This document shows positions 53,101 through 60,143 of a stretch of DNA of 64,000 nt, piece after piece. Position 1 is the first letter of the stretch, and the number at the start of each line of letters is the position of its first letter. Origin of the DNA: Celeribacter indicus (GTDB lineage Bacteria > Pseudomonadota > Alphaproteobacteria > Rhodobacterales > Rhodobacteraceae); contig NZ_CP004393.1 of the NCBI RefSeq assembly GCF_000819565.1, positions 1,984,001-2,048,000 on the forward strand, written 5' to 3'. The notes beneath the pieces are model-generated. The model saw only the letters and a list, made by a program, of their open reading frames with translations. It searched no databases and was not told the origin of the DNA. The translations under genes and the position numbers were made by a program.

Positions 53101-53228
53101 CGCAGGCCGTGCCGCTCTTCGACGGGCTGATCATCGTGGCGGTCGGCGCGGTCTTCTTCGCGCTGATCGAGGCGGAGAAGCAGATGCGTCTGGCCTTCCG
53201 GTGGGCGAGCGCGACGCCGGCGGGATAG
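50124..53228 (+). CDS. Cation-transporting P-type ATPase (P2-type) with internal 126-residue duplication
   Basis: This 1034-aa membrane pump resembles bacterial P2A/P2B cation (calcium-type) ATPases. In order: N-terminal cation-ATPase domain, actuator loop with LTGESVP, the PEGLPAVLTITLA helix 4, phosphorylation site D335 (DKTGTLT), nucleotide domain with KGAPEAVL, the P domain with MITGDH and TGDGVNDAPALKRADAGIAMG, then C-terminal helices. Residues 499-624 are repeated exactly as 625-750, so ITGDH and the following P-domain strands occur twice; without the repeat the length (908) is normal. The start at 50124 follows GAAGGAAA. Whether the duplicated pump folds is doubtful unless the duplication is an assembly error. 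Confidence 0.92.
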   Translation: MIGMNDTPDPHAFHAASAQDVLDRLATRETGLGAEEAARRLAEHGPNRLPEPPARSPLLRFLSHFHNVLIYVLIGSAAVTAALQHWVDTGVILAVVLVNAVIGYVQEGRAEQAMEAIRGMLAPRSAVLRDGARISVDAADLVPGDVVLVEAGDRVPADLRLIEARGLKAEEAILTGESVPVDKTIAPVSGDAVLGERGSMLFSGTLIAAGAGRGVVVATGAATEIGHISGMLSRVETLTTPLVAQMDRFARWLTVFILIVAASLLAYGYFVDHVAFADFFMAVVGLSVAAIPEGLPAVLTITLAVGVQAMARRNAIVRRLPAIETLGSVSVICSDKTGTLTRNEMMAATLVSDGHVYSVAGDGYAPEGAVRWREDEVAPQDHAVLADFARVAALCNDAALHGAADGWVVEGDPMEGALMALAGKLTGDGAAPFRDWTRVDAIPFDAAHRYMATLHRDGEGNARIDVKGAPEAVLALCAGQRSAEGGTEPLDPAHWQDKVEDLAGEGQRVIAVATRAVPRGQAGLDGADLEGQLTLIGLVGLIDPPRPEAVAAVAECHAAGIRVKMITGDHAATARAIAAMIGLQNHDRVLTGADLEAMDDAALADLVVETDIFARTSPAHKLRLVEDLAGEGQRVIAVATRAVPRGQAGLDGADLEGQLTLIGLVGLIDPPRPEAVAAVAECHAAGIRVKMITGDHAATARAIAAMIGLQNHDRVLTGADLEAMDDAALADLVVETDIFARTSPAHKLRLVAALQARGLTVAMTGDGVNDAPALKRADAGIAMGLKGSSAAKEAAELVLADDNFASIVAAVREGRTVYDNIKKVISWTLPTNAGEALTIIVALFAGMALPITAVQILWVNLITAVTLGLALAFEPSEPGTMARPPRPRSEPLLTGGLVWHIVLVSSLFLLAVFGMYFYAIDRDYPAALAQSIAMNTLVVLEIFHLFFIRNIHGASLTWAAAKGTRIVWACVIAVTAAQFAITYLPPLQAVFGTQAVPLFDGLIIVAVGAVFFALIEAEKQMRLAFRWASATPAG
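51618..52375 (+). repeat. Perfect tandem duplication, period 378 bp, inside the P-type ATPase gene
   Basis: Bases 51618-51997 recur identically, as far as I can compare by eye, at 51996-52375 (380-base match, 378-base period, 2-base GT microhomology at the junction). The period is exactly 126 codons, so the frame is kept. Complete identity, including third codon positions, implies a very recent event or an assembly artefact. Confidence 0.95.
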
Positions 53229-53585
53229 CGGAGCGGGCGGGGGCGGGGCACGTCCGTCCTGTCGCCGTTGGAGGCGTCCTCTGTCGCGTGTCAGGGGCAT
53301 TTGTCCTGTCGTGTTGCAGGTTGCGCCGTCGTCCGGTTTGTCCGCCACGCGAGGGCAGACGCCTCGGACACACCTGCTTTACGCAGAGCGCCGCGTCGAG
53401 CCCTTATCGCCACCCGGCTTGCGTGGCTTCCCGCTCTGGGTTAGCTTCCTGAAAGGCTTGGCCCGCGCCTCCTCCCTCCGGTTGGGAAGTATCGTACATA
53501 CGGGGTGACCGAGATCATCGAATCATCTGTTCGAGCGTCGCATAAGGAGGGGTTGCGTTCTTGGGCTCTGGATGGAGGTTCCGTG
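53229..53585. other. Intergenic region upstream of the small helicase-like gene
   Basis: This 357-base gap is less GC-rich to its right, as is the following gene. I recognise no tRNA, repeat or gene remnant. GGAGG seven bases before 53586 decides the start of the next gene; an in-frame start at 53505 is rejected. Confidence 0.5.
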
Positions 53586-54290
53586 ATGCGCCTGTCCGCA
53601 CCGATCTATCAGTTGAAACGCCGCGCCAAGCTGTTGGCGCGAGAAGGGAAGATGCCACTGCATCAGGCACAGGATCGTGTCGCTGCCGAAGAAGGCTTCG
53701 CTGCATGGAGCTTGCTCGCTTCCCGCTTCGAGGCAGGTGCCAAGGGCGCACTCCTTCCGCAGCTTGCAGACGGCGACATGCTCCTCATCGGAGCACGTCC
53801 TGGGCATGGTAAAACCCGGCTTGGATTGCAGCTGCTGATTGACGCTGCCCGCGCAGGGCGTCGAAGCGTCTTCTTTACGCTGGAATACACCGAAGCGGAG
53901 GCGATGGAGCGTGTCAGAGCGCTGGCGGACCATGTGCCCGGAGCCATACCTGAAATCGTCACCTCAGACGAAATCAGTGCCGATTTCATCGTCCGGTATC
54001 TGTCGGGGTCGCCGCAGGGGACGGTGGCGGTCATAGACTATCTGCAAATTCTCGATCAGCAGAGAAAGAAGCCACCGCTGTCGGAACAGATGAGCGCCTT
54101 GCAGGCTTTCACACGCGATTCCGGCATCGTCCTGGGGTTCATCTCGCAAATCGACCGCTCTTATGAGCCAGAACGTGCATCCGTTCCGGGTTTCGCGGAC
54201 CTTCGCCTTCCTAACCCGATCCCTTCAGGCATCTTCTCGAAAGCCTGCTTTTTGAATGCGGGCGAAATTCGCCTTCAGAACCTGATATGA
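53586..54290 (+). CDS. Small DnaB/KaiC-like RecA-fold ATPase (DNA helicase-like)
   Basis: This 234-aa protein is a single RecA-fold ATPase resembling the C-terminal domain of DnaB. A short N-terminal helical region (IYQLKRRAKLLAREGKMPLHQAQDRVAAEEGFAAWSLL in parts) resembles small domains found at the ends of many unrelated proteins. Walker A is GARPGHGKT at residues 69-77; RSVFFTLEYTEAEAMERV resembles the DnaB walker-linker; Walker B is AVIDYLQIL. It lacks the DnaB primase-binding N-domain. Base composition is less GC-rich than neighbours, hinting at transfer. Function unknown; DNA repair, plasmid or defence roles are conceivable. Confidence 0.8.
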   Translation: MRLSAPIYQLKRRAKLLAREGKMPLHQAQDRVAAEEGFAAWSLLASRFEAGAKGALLPQLADGDMLLIGARPGHGKTRLGLQLLIDAARAGRRSVFFTLEYTEAEAMERVRALADHVPGAIPEIVTSDEISADFIVRYLSGSPQGTVAVIDYLQILDQQRKKPPLSEQMSALQAFTRDSGIVLGFISQIDRSYEPERASVPGFADLRLPNPIPSGIFSKACFLNAGEIRLQNLI

Positions 54291-54422
54291 TCCTGTCTGC
54301 CAATGCGACCGGGCCCGCGCTGCGGACAAAACCCGTGACGGAAAGGCGCCTCTTCCTCGCGGATCCGAAACCGGCCCGTTCGGTGCGTGGATGGGCGAGG
54401 GTCGCAAGGCGCCCCCGAGATC

Positions 54423-55262
54423 CTAGGGGTCGTCCTGCCGGTCCTCGGCACCCTCGCGCAGCAAGGTGTTGAGGATCCCGACATAGCGATCCGCCAGGTC
54501 CCGGACGTCCCGGTGGGCGCTGTCGATGATCTGCCGGAACGCCTCCGTCGCGCCGATCGGGCGGTAGCCGTGTTTCGCCATATGGGCCTCGAGGGCGGCG
54601 ATCCTCTCCGGGTCATTCTCCAGAAAGACCCGGAAGTCCCGTTCCGATTTCCGTGTGTTGCAGGCACGGCAGGCCGGGGCGAGGTTGCCGAGCCGGTGTT
54701 CGCCGAGCGCCTGCCTGTTGATCGGCACGATATGGTCCATGACCAGCTCACCCCCGGCGCCGCAATAGGCGCAGGACCGGCCGAAGGTCTCGAGCACCTC
54801 CTGCCACTGCGCGGCGCCGAAGCGCTCCTCTCCGAGCCGGCTCAGGATGTTGCGGACCAACTGGTTCTGGGCGTTGCTGATGGCATTGCCCCTGTAGCGC
54901 CCCCGCGCGTCGGCCGCGCTGCCGGGGGAGGACGGGATGGCCGCCGCCTCCGGCAGCTCAATGGTGATCCCGCGCCGGTCGAGATAGCTGCGCACGAGCG
55001 GCAGGCTGCGGCTCGTCGGCGGGTTGAACCACTGGCTCGTGACCCGGACCGCAACGCCGTGCACGACATGGACCTGCGTCCAGTACCGGACATGGTCCGC
55101 CTGTCCGATGGCCCCGATGCGCCGGCAGAAGGGATAGTTGATGTCGAAGGTCTCCTTCGAGAACTGCGGGTCCTGGAGCCGGACGAATTCCGCCGGATCC
55201 TGCGTCTCGCAATAGTGGAAGATGGCGGGAATGCTGCGCCGGACGAGTTGGCCGATCTTCAT
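54423..55262 (-). CDS. HNH endonuclease family protein
   Basis: This 279-aa protein has an HNH nuclease domain at about residues 160-210. Zinc-knuckle cysteines are C164-x-x-C167 and C198-x-x-C201, and the catalytic part is VMDHIVP (H177) followed by NLAPACRACN (N193). The N-terminal 130 residues are unrelated to any domain I recognise. HNH enzymes of this shape occur in restriction, phage and mobile-intron contexts. It is convergent with the helicase-like gene and followed upstream by an unrecognised membrane protein on the same strand. No methyltransferase is adjacent, so a classical restriction system is not supported. Confidence 0.85.
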   Translation of the reverse strand: MKIGQLVRRSIPAIFHYCETQDPAEFVRLQDPQFSKETFDINYPFCRRIGAIGQADHVRYWTQVHVVHGVAVRVTSQWFNPPTSRSLPLVRSYLDRRGITIELPEAAAIPSSPGSAADARGRYRGNAISNAQNQLVRNILSRLGEERFGAAQWQEVLETFGRSCAYCGAGGELVMDHIVPINRQALGEHRLGNLAPACRACNTRKSERDFRVFLENDPERIAALEAHMAKHGYRPIGATEAFRQIIDSAHRDVRDLADRYVGILNTLLREGAEDRQDDP

Positions 55263-55329
55263 GGGATCTTCCTTGCCGGTCGCCGGGCGGGATGACCGCG
55301 CGGGCCATGAGCGTCGCAGGGCCTTTTCC

Positions 55330-56415
55330 TCACTCGAGCCTCTCCGCGATATGCGTCTCGATCAGCTCCGGCCCGTCGAACAGGCAGTCGATCCGGTAGG
55401 TGAGTTCCAGGTTCAGCGCCGTCCTGGCCGTGAAGGTCGAGACGACGCGCGCGCGGCCGGAGGCATGCGGGATATAGGCCAGGTCCAGGATGCGGGAGAA
55501 ATCGACCGTGGAGGGATGGACCGCCGCCCGCCGCGCCGCCGCCTCGCAGGCCGCGACCGCCGCGCCTTTCGCAAGCGGGGCTTTCGCCGCGAAACCTTCC
55601 GCGCCGTCGGCATCGGAGGGACGGAACCAGATGTTGAACGCCTCCATACCGGAGCCGCATGTGACGAAGAAGACGGGATCCCCCGGTCCGCTCCGCGAGG
55701 GGGATTTCGCGACGGAGGCGGTGTCGATCTCGCGGCAGTTCCGGTTTTCGCGGGCGATCCGGTTCACCACGGTCACGACCTGCGGCTTGAAGGGCGCGGT
55801 GTCGGTGTCCCAGTGGAAATCCTCCTCGACATAGAGGCGGTCGTCATCCTCCGTGCGCCCGATCTGCCGGAGCGCCGCGGTCGGCACCCAGCCGCCGACG
55901 TCGCTCAGCCAGTCGGGCGTGACGATCCGCACCTCGGTCCACTCGTCCTGCCGGCAGAGGCGGCGGACCGTGGTCGAGCTGTCGATCCGGTGAAAATGAT
56001 CCGTGCCGAGCGCGCGCGACGCCTTCTCGTTCCGGATCCGGGGCGCGTCGGCGCCGGGCGCGGCGCGCAACTCGTGCGATCCGGTGACCGCCACGACATC
56101 TCCGGGCGCGCCGCCGCCGCAGGGCGGAGGAGGGTCATCGGCCGTCTCCGCCGCCGCGGTGCGGGCGGGGCGTGGCTCCGGTCCGGCCCCGCCCGCGGCC
56201 TGCGGCGAGGAGACGGCGAGGCCCAGTGCGATGCCGGTGGCGAGGATGGCGAGGACGGACAGGCCGAAGGACCGGGCCGCCTTGCCGCGCGAGGAGAAGG
56301 GTCTGAGCGGGATCAGGACGCTGAGAAGGGAATATGCGGCCCAGAGCGTGACCGTGACCAGAAACAATCCGAGTGCCAATTGCATGGGGCGCAGATTTCC
56401 CTGATCCGAACGCAT
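55330..56415 (-). CDS. Membrane-anchored protein of unknown function, possible SH3-like domain
   Basis: This 361-aa protein has two N-terminal hydrophobic segments (LALGLFLVTVTLWAAYSLLSVLI, then SFGLSVLAILATGIALGLAVS), a proline-rich linker and a soluble region. The part VVAVTGSHELRAAPGADAPRIRNEK to DWLSDVGGWVPTAALRQI looks like a bacterial SH3 (SH3_3-like) fold. A second region with CREIDTAS and FFVTCGSGMEAFNIWFRPSD contains paired cysteines and reads like a separate beta-rich domain. The start may be 56415 or 56385; both have purine-rich sites. Probably periplasm-facing; function unknown. Confidence 0.75.
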   Translation of the reverse strand: MRSDQGNLRPMQLALGLFLVTVTLWAAYSLLSVLIPLRPFSSRGKAARSFGLSVLAILATGIALGLAVSSPQAAGGAGPEPRPARTAAAETADDPPPPCGGGAPGDVVAVTGSHELRAAPGADAPRIRNEKASRALGTDHFHRIDSSTTVRRLCRQDEWTEVRIVTPDWLSDVGGWVPTAALRQIGRTEDDDRLYVEEDFHWDTDTAPFKPQVVTVVNRIARENRNCREIDTASVAKSPSRSGPGDPVFFVTCGSGMEAFNIWFRPSDADGAEGFAAKAPLAKGAAVAACEAAARRAAVHPSTVDFSRILDLAYIPHASGRARVVSTFTARTALNLELTYRIDCLFDGPELIETHIAERLE

Positions 56416-56976
56416 AAGAACTTTCCGCCGAAAAATGTCAGGCCGGCGTTGCCGTCAGGGGACAGAATGGCCCGGTTCGCGCCGGGCGGTCAAGCCTCGG
56501 TCGGGCTTGCGCGGCAGCTTCGCCGCGGGAGGGGGCGCGCGCGCCGATCTGGATCTGGTCCGTTTGGGGAAAATGAAATGTATACGTAGTTTTAATCCTT
56601 GATGAATTCCTATTTTAAGGCATAATTGAGAAAATATTGCGTTGAATATAATACGTTAACGTACTATAATTAAAAATACACAGATGTCGATTCGAGGCTC
56701 TGTGGCATGGAGGAACGGACGGCACGCGGTCTGGGAGGAGGCTGCGAGGGCCAGGGTTGCCGGCGGACCGGAGATGTCTTTGCTCCGGTACCGGGGCGAC
56801 GTCACGGCGATGGTTTCAGAACAGGACAGGACGGCAGGCGGGATCCCGCAGGGACGGCGGCCGGAACGCGCGCGCATCCTTGGGCGATGTCTGCCCGGCG
56901 CGCTGGCCTGTCGCTGCCGGTGACGGCCCCGGCGCAGGATCCCGGTCTTCCGGTGCATTCAGTCAGGGAGGAGAAG
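56416..56976. other. Divergent intergenic region with AT-rich island and long leader
   Basis: This 561-base gap holds a conspicuous AT-rich island (about 56570-56700) with the promoter described at 56642-56670. From there a leader of about 300 bases runs to the ribosome-binding site GGGAGGAGAAG. I recognised no riboswitch in the leader. Open frames covering it (for example from 56707) are not protein-like. Confidence 0.55.
56642..56670 (+). promoter_or_regulatory. Sigma-70-like promoter with a palindromic operator in its spacer
   Basis: TTGAAT (56642-56647), a 17-base spacer and TATAAT (56665-56670) match a sigma-70 promoter reading towards the binding-protein gene. The spacer contains the perfect 12-base palindrome TACGTTAACGTA (56652-56663). 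A repressor bound there would block polymerase directly. Confidence 0.6.
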
Positions 56977-58038
56977 ATGATGTCCAGGTTTCTTGTGGTG
57001 CAGAAGGTCTGTGCGGCCGCGTGTCTGACACTGGCCCTGCCGGCCGCGATGACGTCCGGCGCCCGCGCGCAGGACGGCGGCGGGGTACGGATCCCGGAAG
57101 AGCTTGTCGAGGCGGCGACCGAGGAAGGCAGGCTCGTGTGGTATGAAAGCACGGTGCCCGCCGAGGCGGATGTCGTCATCGACGCATTCCGGGAGAAATA
57201 TCCCGACATTGCGGTCGATTACGTCTCCATCGGCGGGTCGCAGCGGATGGCGCGCATCTCGCAGGAAAGCATGAGCGGCGGGCCGACCGCCGATGTCTCC
57301 TTCGATGCCGCCGCCGCCGTCATGACGCTGGCCGACCAGGGCTTCGTCGAGCCGGGAGGCTGGGAAGGCTTCGGCTTCGACGCGGCCTCGGGCGAGGTGC
57401 CGAACGATTTCATGATCCGCCTCGATTCCATCCCCTATGTGACGATCTACAACAGGGATCTGGTGCCGGAAGAGGATGTGCCGCAAAGCTACGACGATCT
57501 TCTGAAGGACGACTATGCGGGCAACTGGGCGACCTGGGCGCGGCCCAACGGCCTGATCAACCTGCTGCCCGCCTGGGGGCCGGAGAAGACCCGCGATTTC
57601 GTCACGGAACTGGCCGCGACCCGGCCGCGGCTCTATCGCGATCACCAGGCCGTCTCCTCGGCCGTGGCCGCCGGAGAGGTCGCCATGGGGCATTTCATCC
57701 CCTATCAGTCCGTGCGCCCGCTGGTGGAGAGGGGCGCGCCGGTCGAGGTCGCCTTTCTGACGCCGTCCCCCATCGTGTCGATCTATGGCTACGTGCCGAA
57801 ATTCGCCGAACATCCGAATGCCGGAAAGCTCTTCCTCGTCTGGCTGGCGTCGCCGGAGGGGGCGGCCGTCTTCGAACAGGCGACGGGCCGCGGCAGCCCG
57901 TTCAAGCCGGCGACCATGCTCGGACAGCTCATGGAGGGGATGGAGACCTCTGCCTGGAACGTGGAGGACGAGCTGGCGCAGACAGGGGAGATCACTGCGC
58001 TGGAACAGGAATTTGCCCGGACCCTCGAGACGCAGTGA
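56977..58038 (+). CDS. ABC transporter substrate-binding protein (paralogue 1 of 3)
   Basis: This 353-aa periplasmic receptor has a signal peptide ending near residue 31 (GARAQ). The first lobe reads ELVEAATEEGRLVWYESTVPAEADVVIDAFREKYPDIAVDYV in parts, as in iron(III)/thiamine/organic-anion type solute-binding proteins. SQRMARISQESMSGGPTADV and TWARPNGLINLLPAWG are shared closely with the receptors at 58131 and 61195. The ATG at 56977 (another at 56980) follows AGGGAGGAGAAG. No permease is adjacent on this strand; it may dock on the importer at 62271-64000. Confidence 0.91.
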   Translation: MMSRFLVVQKVCAAACLTLALPAAMTSGARAQDGGGVRIPEELVEAATEEGRLVWYESTVPAEADVVIDAFREKYPDIAVDYVSIGGSQRMARISQESMSGGPTADVSFDAAAAVMTLADQGFVEPGGWEGFGFDAASGEVPNDFMIRLDSIPYVTIYNRDLVPEEDVPQSYDDLLKDDYAGNWATWARPNGLINLLPAWGPEKTRDFVTELAATRPRLYRDHQAVSSAVAAGEVAMGHFIPYQSVRPLVERGAPVEVAFLTPSPIVSIYGYVPKFAEHPNAGKLFLVWLASPEGAAVFEQATGRGSPFKPATMLGQLMEGMETSAWNVEDELAQTGEITALEQEFARTLETQ

Positions 58039-58130
58039 CAGGACCGGGAAGGGCAGACAGTCGCGGGACATCCGCACCCGAGACAAGCGAGACAAGGGAC
58101 CGGAAGGTTCCGGACAAGGGAGGATCCACA

Positions 58131-59198
58131 ATGCACCAACTTCTGTTTCACCGTCGTGCCGCCTTGCGGGGCGTGGCGGCCCTGGCCGCCGCTCTGGCCG
58201 TCGCCCCGGCGGTCGCGCCGGTCGCGGCCCATGCCCAGGAGGCGGAGATCCGCTATGACGCCCTCGCGGAGGCGGCGAAGGAGGAAGGCACGTTCGTCTG
58301 GTACGACAGTATCGGCACCGAGCAGGCGGAACAGGTGATCGCCGCCTTCCGCGAGACCTATCCCGAGATCGAGCCGGAATTCGTGGAGGTGCCCGGCGCG
58401 CAGCGGCTGGGCCGGGTGTCGCAGGAAAGCATGGCGGGCGGCCCTACCGCCGATTTCCTGACGGATGCCGTCGGCGCCGCGGCGGCGCTGGCCGATCAGG
58501 GCATGTTGCGGGAGATCGACTGGAACGGCCTTGGCGACATGGCGGAGGGCCGGCGCATCCTGAATGCCAACATGCTGACCACCCATGCCGCGATCTATGT
58601 GCAGATCTACAACACCAACGCGGTGAGCGAGGAGGATCTGCCCACCAGCTATGAGGATCTGACCGACGAGGCATGGAAGGGACGCACCGGCACCTGGGCG
58701 CGGCCGAACGGGCTGTCGAGCATGTTGTCGATCTGGGACGCGGACAGGCTCAGGGCGTTCGCCGGAGAGCTTGCCGCCAACGATCCCATCCTCTACCGCT
58801 CGGGATGGGCGGCCGCCGACGCGATCGGCGCGGGGGAGCGCGATCTCGGCTATTTCCTGCCCCATAACACGGTCCTGCCGACGATCGAGCGGGGGGCGCC
58901 GCTCGGGATCTCGCTGATCGAGCCCGTCGCCGTCGTCTCGCTCTACGGCTTCTTTCCGAAGGAAGGCGACAATCCAAACGCGAGCCTGCTGTTCGCGCTC
59001 TGGCTGACCTCGCCGGAGGGCGCTGCGGTGCTCGAGGAGGCGACGGGCCGCGGCAATCCCTTCGTGGAGGGGACGCAGGCGGCGACGCTGATCGAGGGCA
59101 AGGAACTGGCGTCGATGAGCGCCGAGGAGGAAGTGTCCAAGGCGGCCGAGATTGCCGATATCGAAACCGAGCTCGGACGCATCCTTCAGGCGAAATAG
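58131..59198 (+). CDS. ABC transporter substrate-binding protein (paralogue 2 of 3)
   Basis: This 355-aa periplasmic receptor has a long signal region with an RR pair (HRRAALRGVAALAAALAVAP), so Tat export is possible; cleavage fits VAAHAQ. The mature protein parallels its neighbours: EAAKEEGTFVWYDSIGTEQAEQVIAAF, RVSQESMAGGPTADF, GTWARPNGLSSML and ATGRGNPF. It begins 92 bases after paralogue 1, same direction, with GGGAGGATC as ribosome-binding site, and is followed by a strong terminator. The pair probably arose by duplication and may bind different ligands. Confidence 0.92.
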   Translation: MHQLLFHRRAALRGVAALAAALAVAPAVAPVAAHAQEAEIRYDALAEAAKEEGTFVWYDSIGTEQAEQVIAAFRETYPEIEPEFVEVPGAQRLGRVSQESMAGGPTADFLTDAVGAAAALADQGMLREIDWNGLGDMAEGRRILNANMLTTHAAIYVQIYNTNAVSEEDLPTSYEDLTDEAWKGRTGTWARPNGLSSMLSIWDADRLRAFAGELAANDPILYRSGWAAADAIGAGERDLGYFLPHNTVLPTIERGAPLGISLIEPVAVVSLYGFFPKEGDNPNASLLFALWLTSPEGAAVLEEATGRGNPFVEGTQAATLIEGKELASMSAEEEVSKAAEIADIETELGRILQAK

Positions 59199-59223
59199 GC
59201 GTCCCGGACGTCGCCTGTCGGAC

Positions 59224-59250
59224 CGGGCCCCGCAGCGATTGCGGGGCCCG
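59224..59250 (+). terminator. Intrinsic terminator after the second binding-protein gene
   Basis: CGGGCCCCGCA (59224-59234) and TGCGGGGCCCG (59240-59250) form a perfect 11-bp stem with a 5-base loop, followed by CTTCTTTCGT. It lies 26 bases after the stop at 59198 and before the convergent aldolase gene. Confidence 0.85.
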
Positions 59251-59294
59251 CTTCTTTCGTGTTCGCCGTCGTCTGCGTCAGCGCGGGTGGCCCG

Positions 59295-60041
59295 TCACAG
59301 GCCGGCATAGCCTGCGCGGGCGACCCAGTAGTCCCATGCGCGCGCGAGCGGCATCTCTCCGAGCAGCATGGCGGAGGTCTTCTCGATCTCGCCGGGGGTG
59401 AGGCAGGTGACCTTCCCCAGCGCCAGCGTCTGCTGCATCAGTTCGGCATTGTCGCGCAGGCCGGCGGAGATCATGATCACCGCCGGCAGGCTTTCTCCGA
59501 CGCAGACCGCCCCGTGGCCGCGCATCAGCACCGCGCGATCCTGCCCGAGCGTGCGGGCGAGCGAATGTCCCATCTCCATGCTGTCGACCAGCATGTTGGT
59601 GTCGCCGAACTCGTCCTGGCTTTCCCAGATCTTCACCCCGTTGCCGATGACCGCGGCCATATGGAAGATCGGACGCATCGGGATGTCGAGCATGGTGAAG
59701 GGGATGACCGAGCGGGCGTGGTGATGGGTGACGGCATTCACCTCCGGGCGGTCCTTGTAGATCGCGCCATGGATATGCCGTTCGGAATAGGGCCTGCGCG
59801 GGTCGTCGCCGATGAGCTCGCCCTCGAGGGTGAATTCCATGATGTCGCCGCGGGTCACCACCTCGGGGCTGCGCGAGCGCGACAGGAAATAGCGGTCCGG
59901 CCGCAGCGGATGGCGCAGGCTGACATGGCCGAAATCGTCGATGATGTCTTCGCGCGCGAGGATGCGGTTGGCGATGACGAGCTGACTCACCGCCGCCTCG
60001 ACGATCCGTGCATCCTGTGGTCCGGTCCTGTCTTCGGGCAT
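59295..60041 (-). CDS. Class II aldolase/adducin family protein
   Basis: This 248-aa protein belongs to the zinc-dependent class II aldolase/adducin family (fuculose-phosphate aldolase, 3-oxo-tetronate and hydroxy-acid decarboxylases or aldolases). HVSLRHPLRPDRYFLSRSRSPEVVTRGDI is the N-terminal signature; HGAIYKDRPEVNAVTHHHARSVIPFTM contains zinc-ligand histidines; MRGHGAVCVG supplies the third. It is divergent from a LysR gene and lies inside the multi-receptor ABC locus, so it may cleave or decarboxylate the imported compound. Confidence 0.92.
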   Translation of the reverse strand: MPEDRTGPQDARIVEAAVSQLVIANRILAREDIIDDFGHVSLRHPLRPDRYFLSRSRSPEVVTRGDIMEFTLEGELIGDDPRRPYSERHIHGAIYKDRPEVNAVTHHHARSVIPFTMLDIPMRPIFHMAAVIGNGVKIWESQDEFGDTNMLVDSMEMGHSLARTLGQDRAVLMRGHGAVCVGESLPAVIMISAGLRDNAELMQQTLALGKVTCLTPGEIEKTSAMLLGEMPLARAWDYWVARAGYAGL

Positions 60042-60124
60042 GGTGATGGTCCTTTCTCCGGGAAGTTCGGAAGGAAGGCTAGCCAGACGGCAACCATGCC
60101 GCCAATATATAGTTGTCCCTCCTT

Positions 60125-60142
60125 TATAGCACCGAGGCTATA
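60125..60142. promoter_or_regulatory. Candidate LysR operator
   Basis: TATAGC (60125-60130) and GCTATA (60137-60142) are a perfect inverted repeat with a 6-base spacer, of the size and T-N11-A form bound by LysR proteins. It abuts the LysR start codon and lies about 85 bases from the divergent aldolase start. This fits autorepression and control of the aldolase. Confidence 0.55.
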
Positions 60143-60143
60143 C

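Noticed and set aside
49920..53348. Long minus-strand open frame (1142 codons) opposite the P-type ATPase
   Set aside because: It mirrors a well-supported gene; its translation is arginine/histidine/glutamine-rich without domains. High GC content keeps the complementary frame open.
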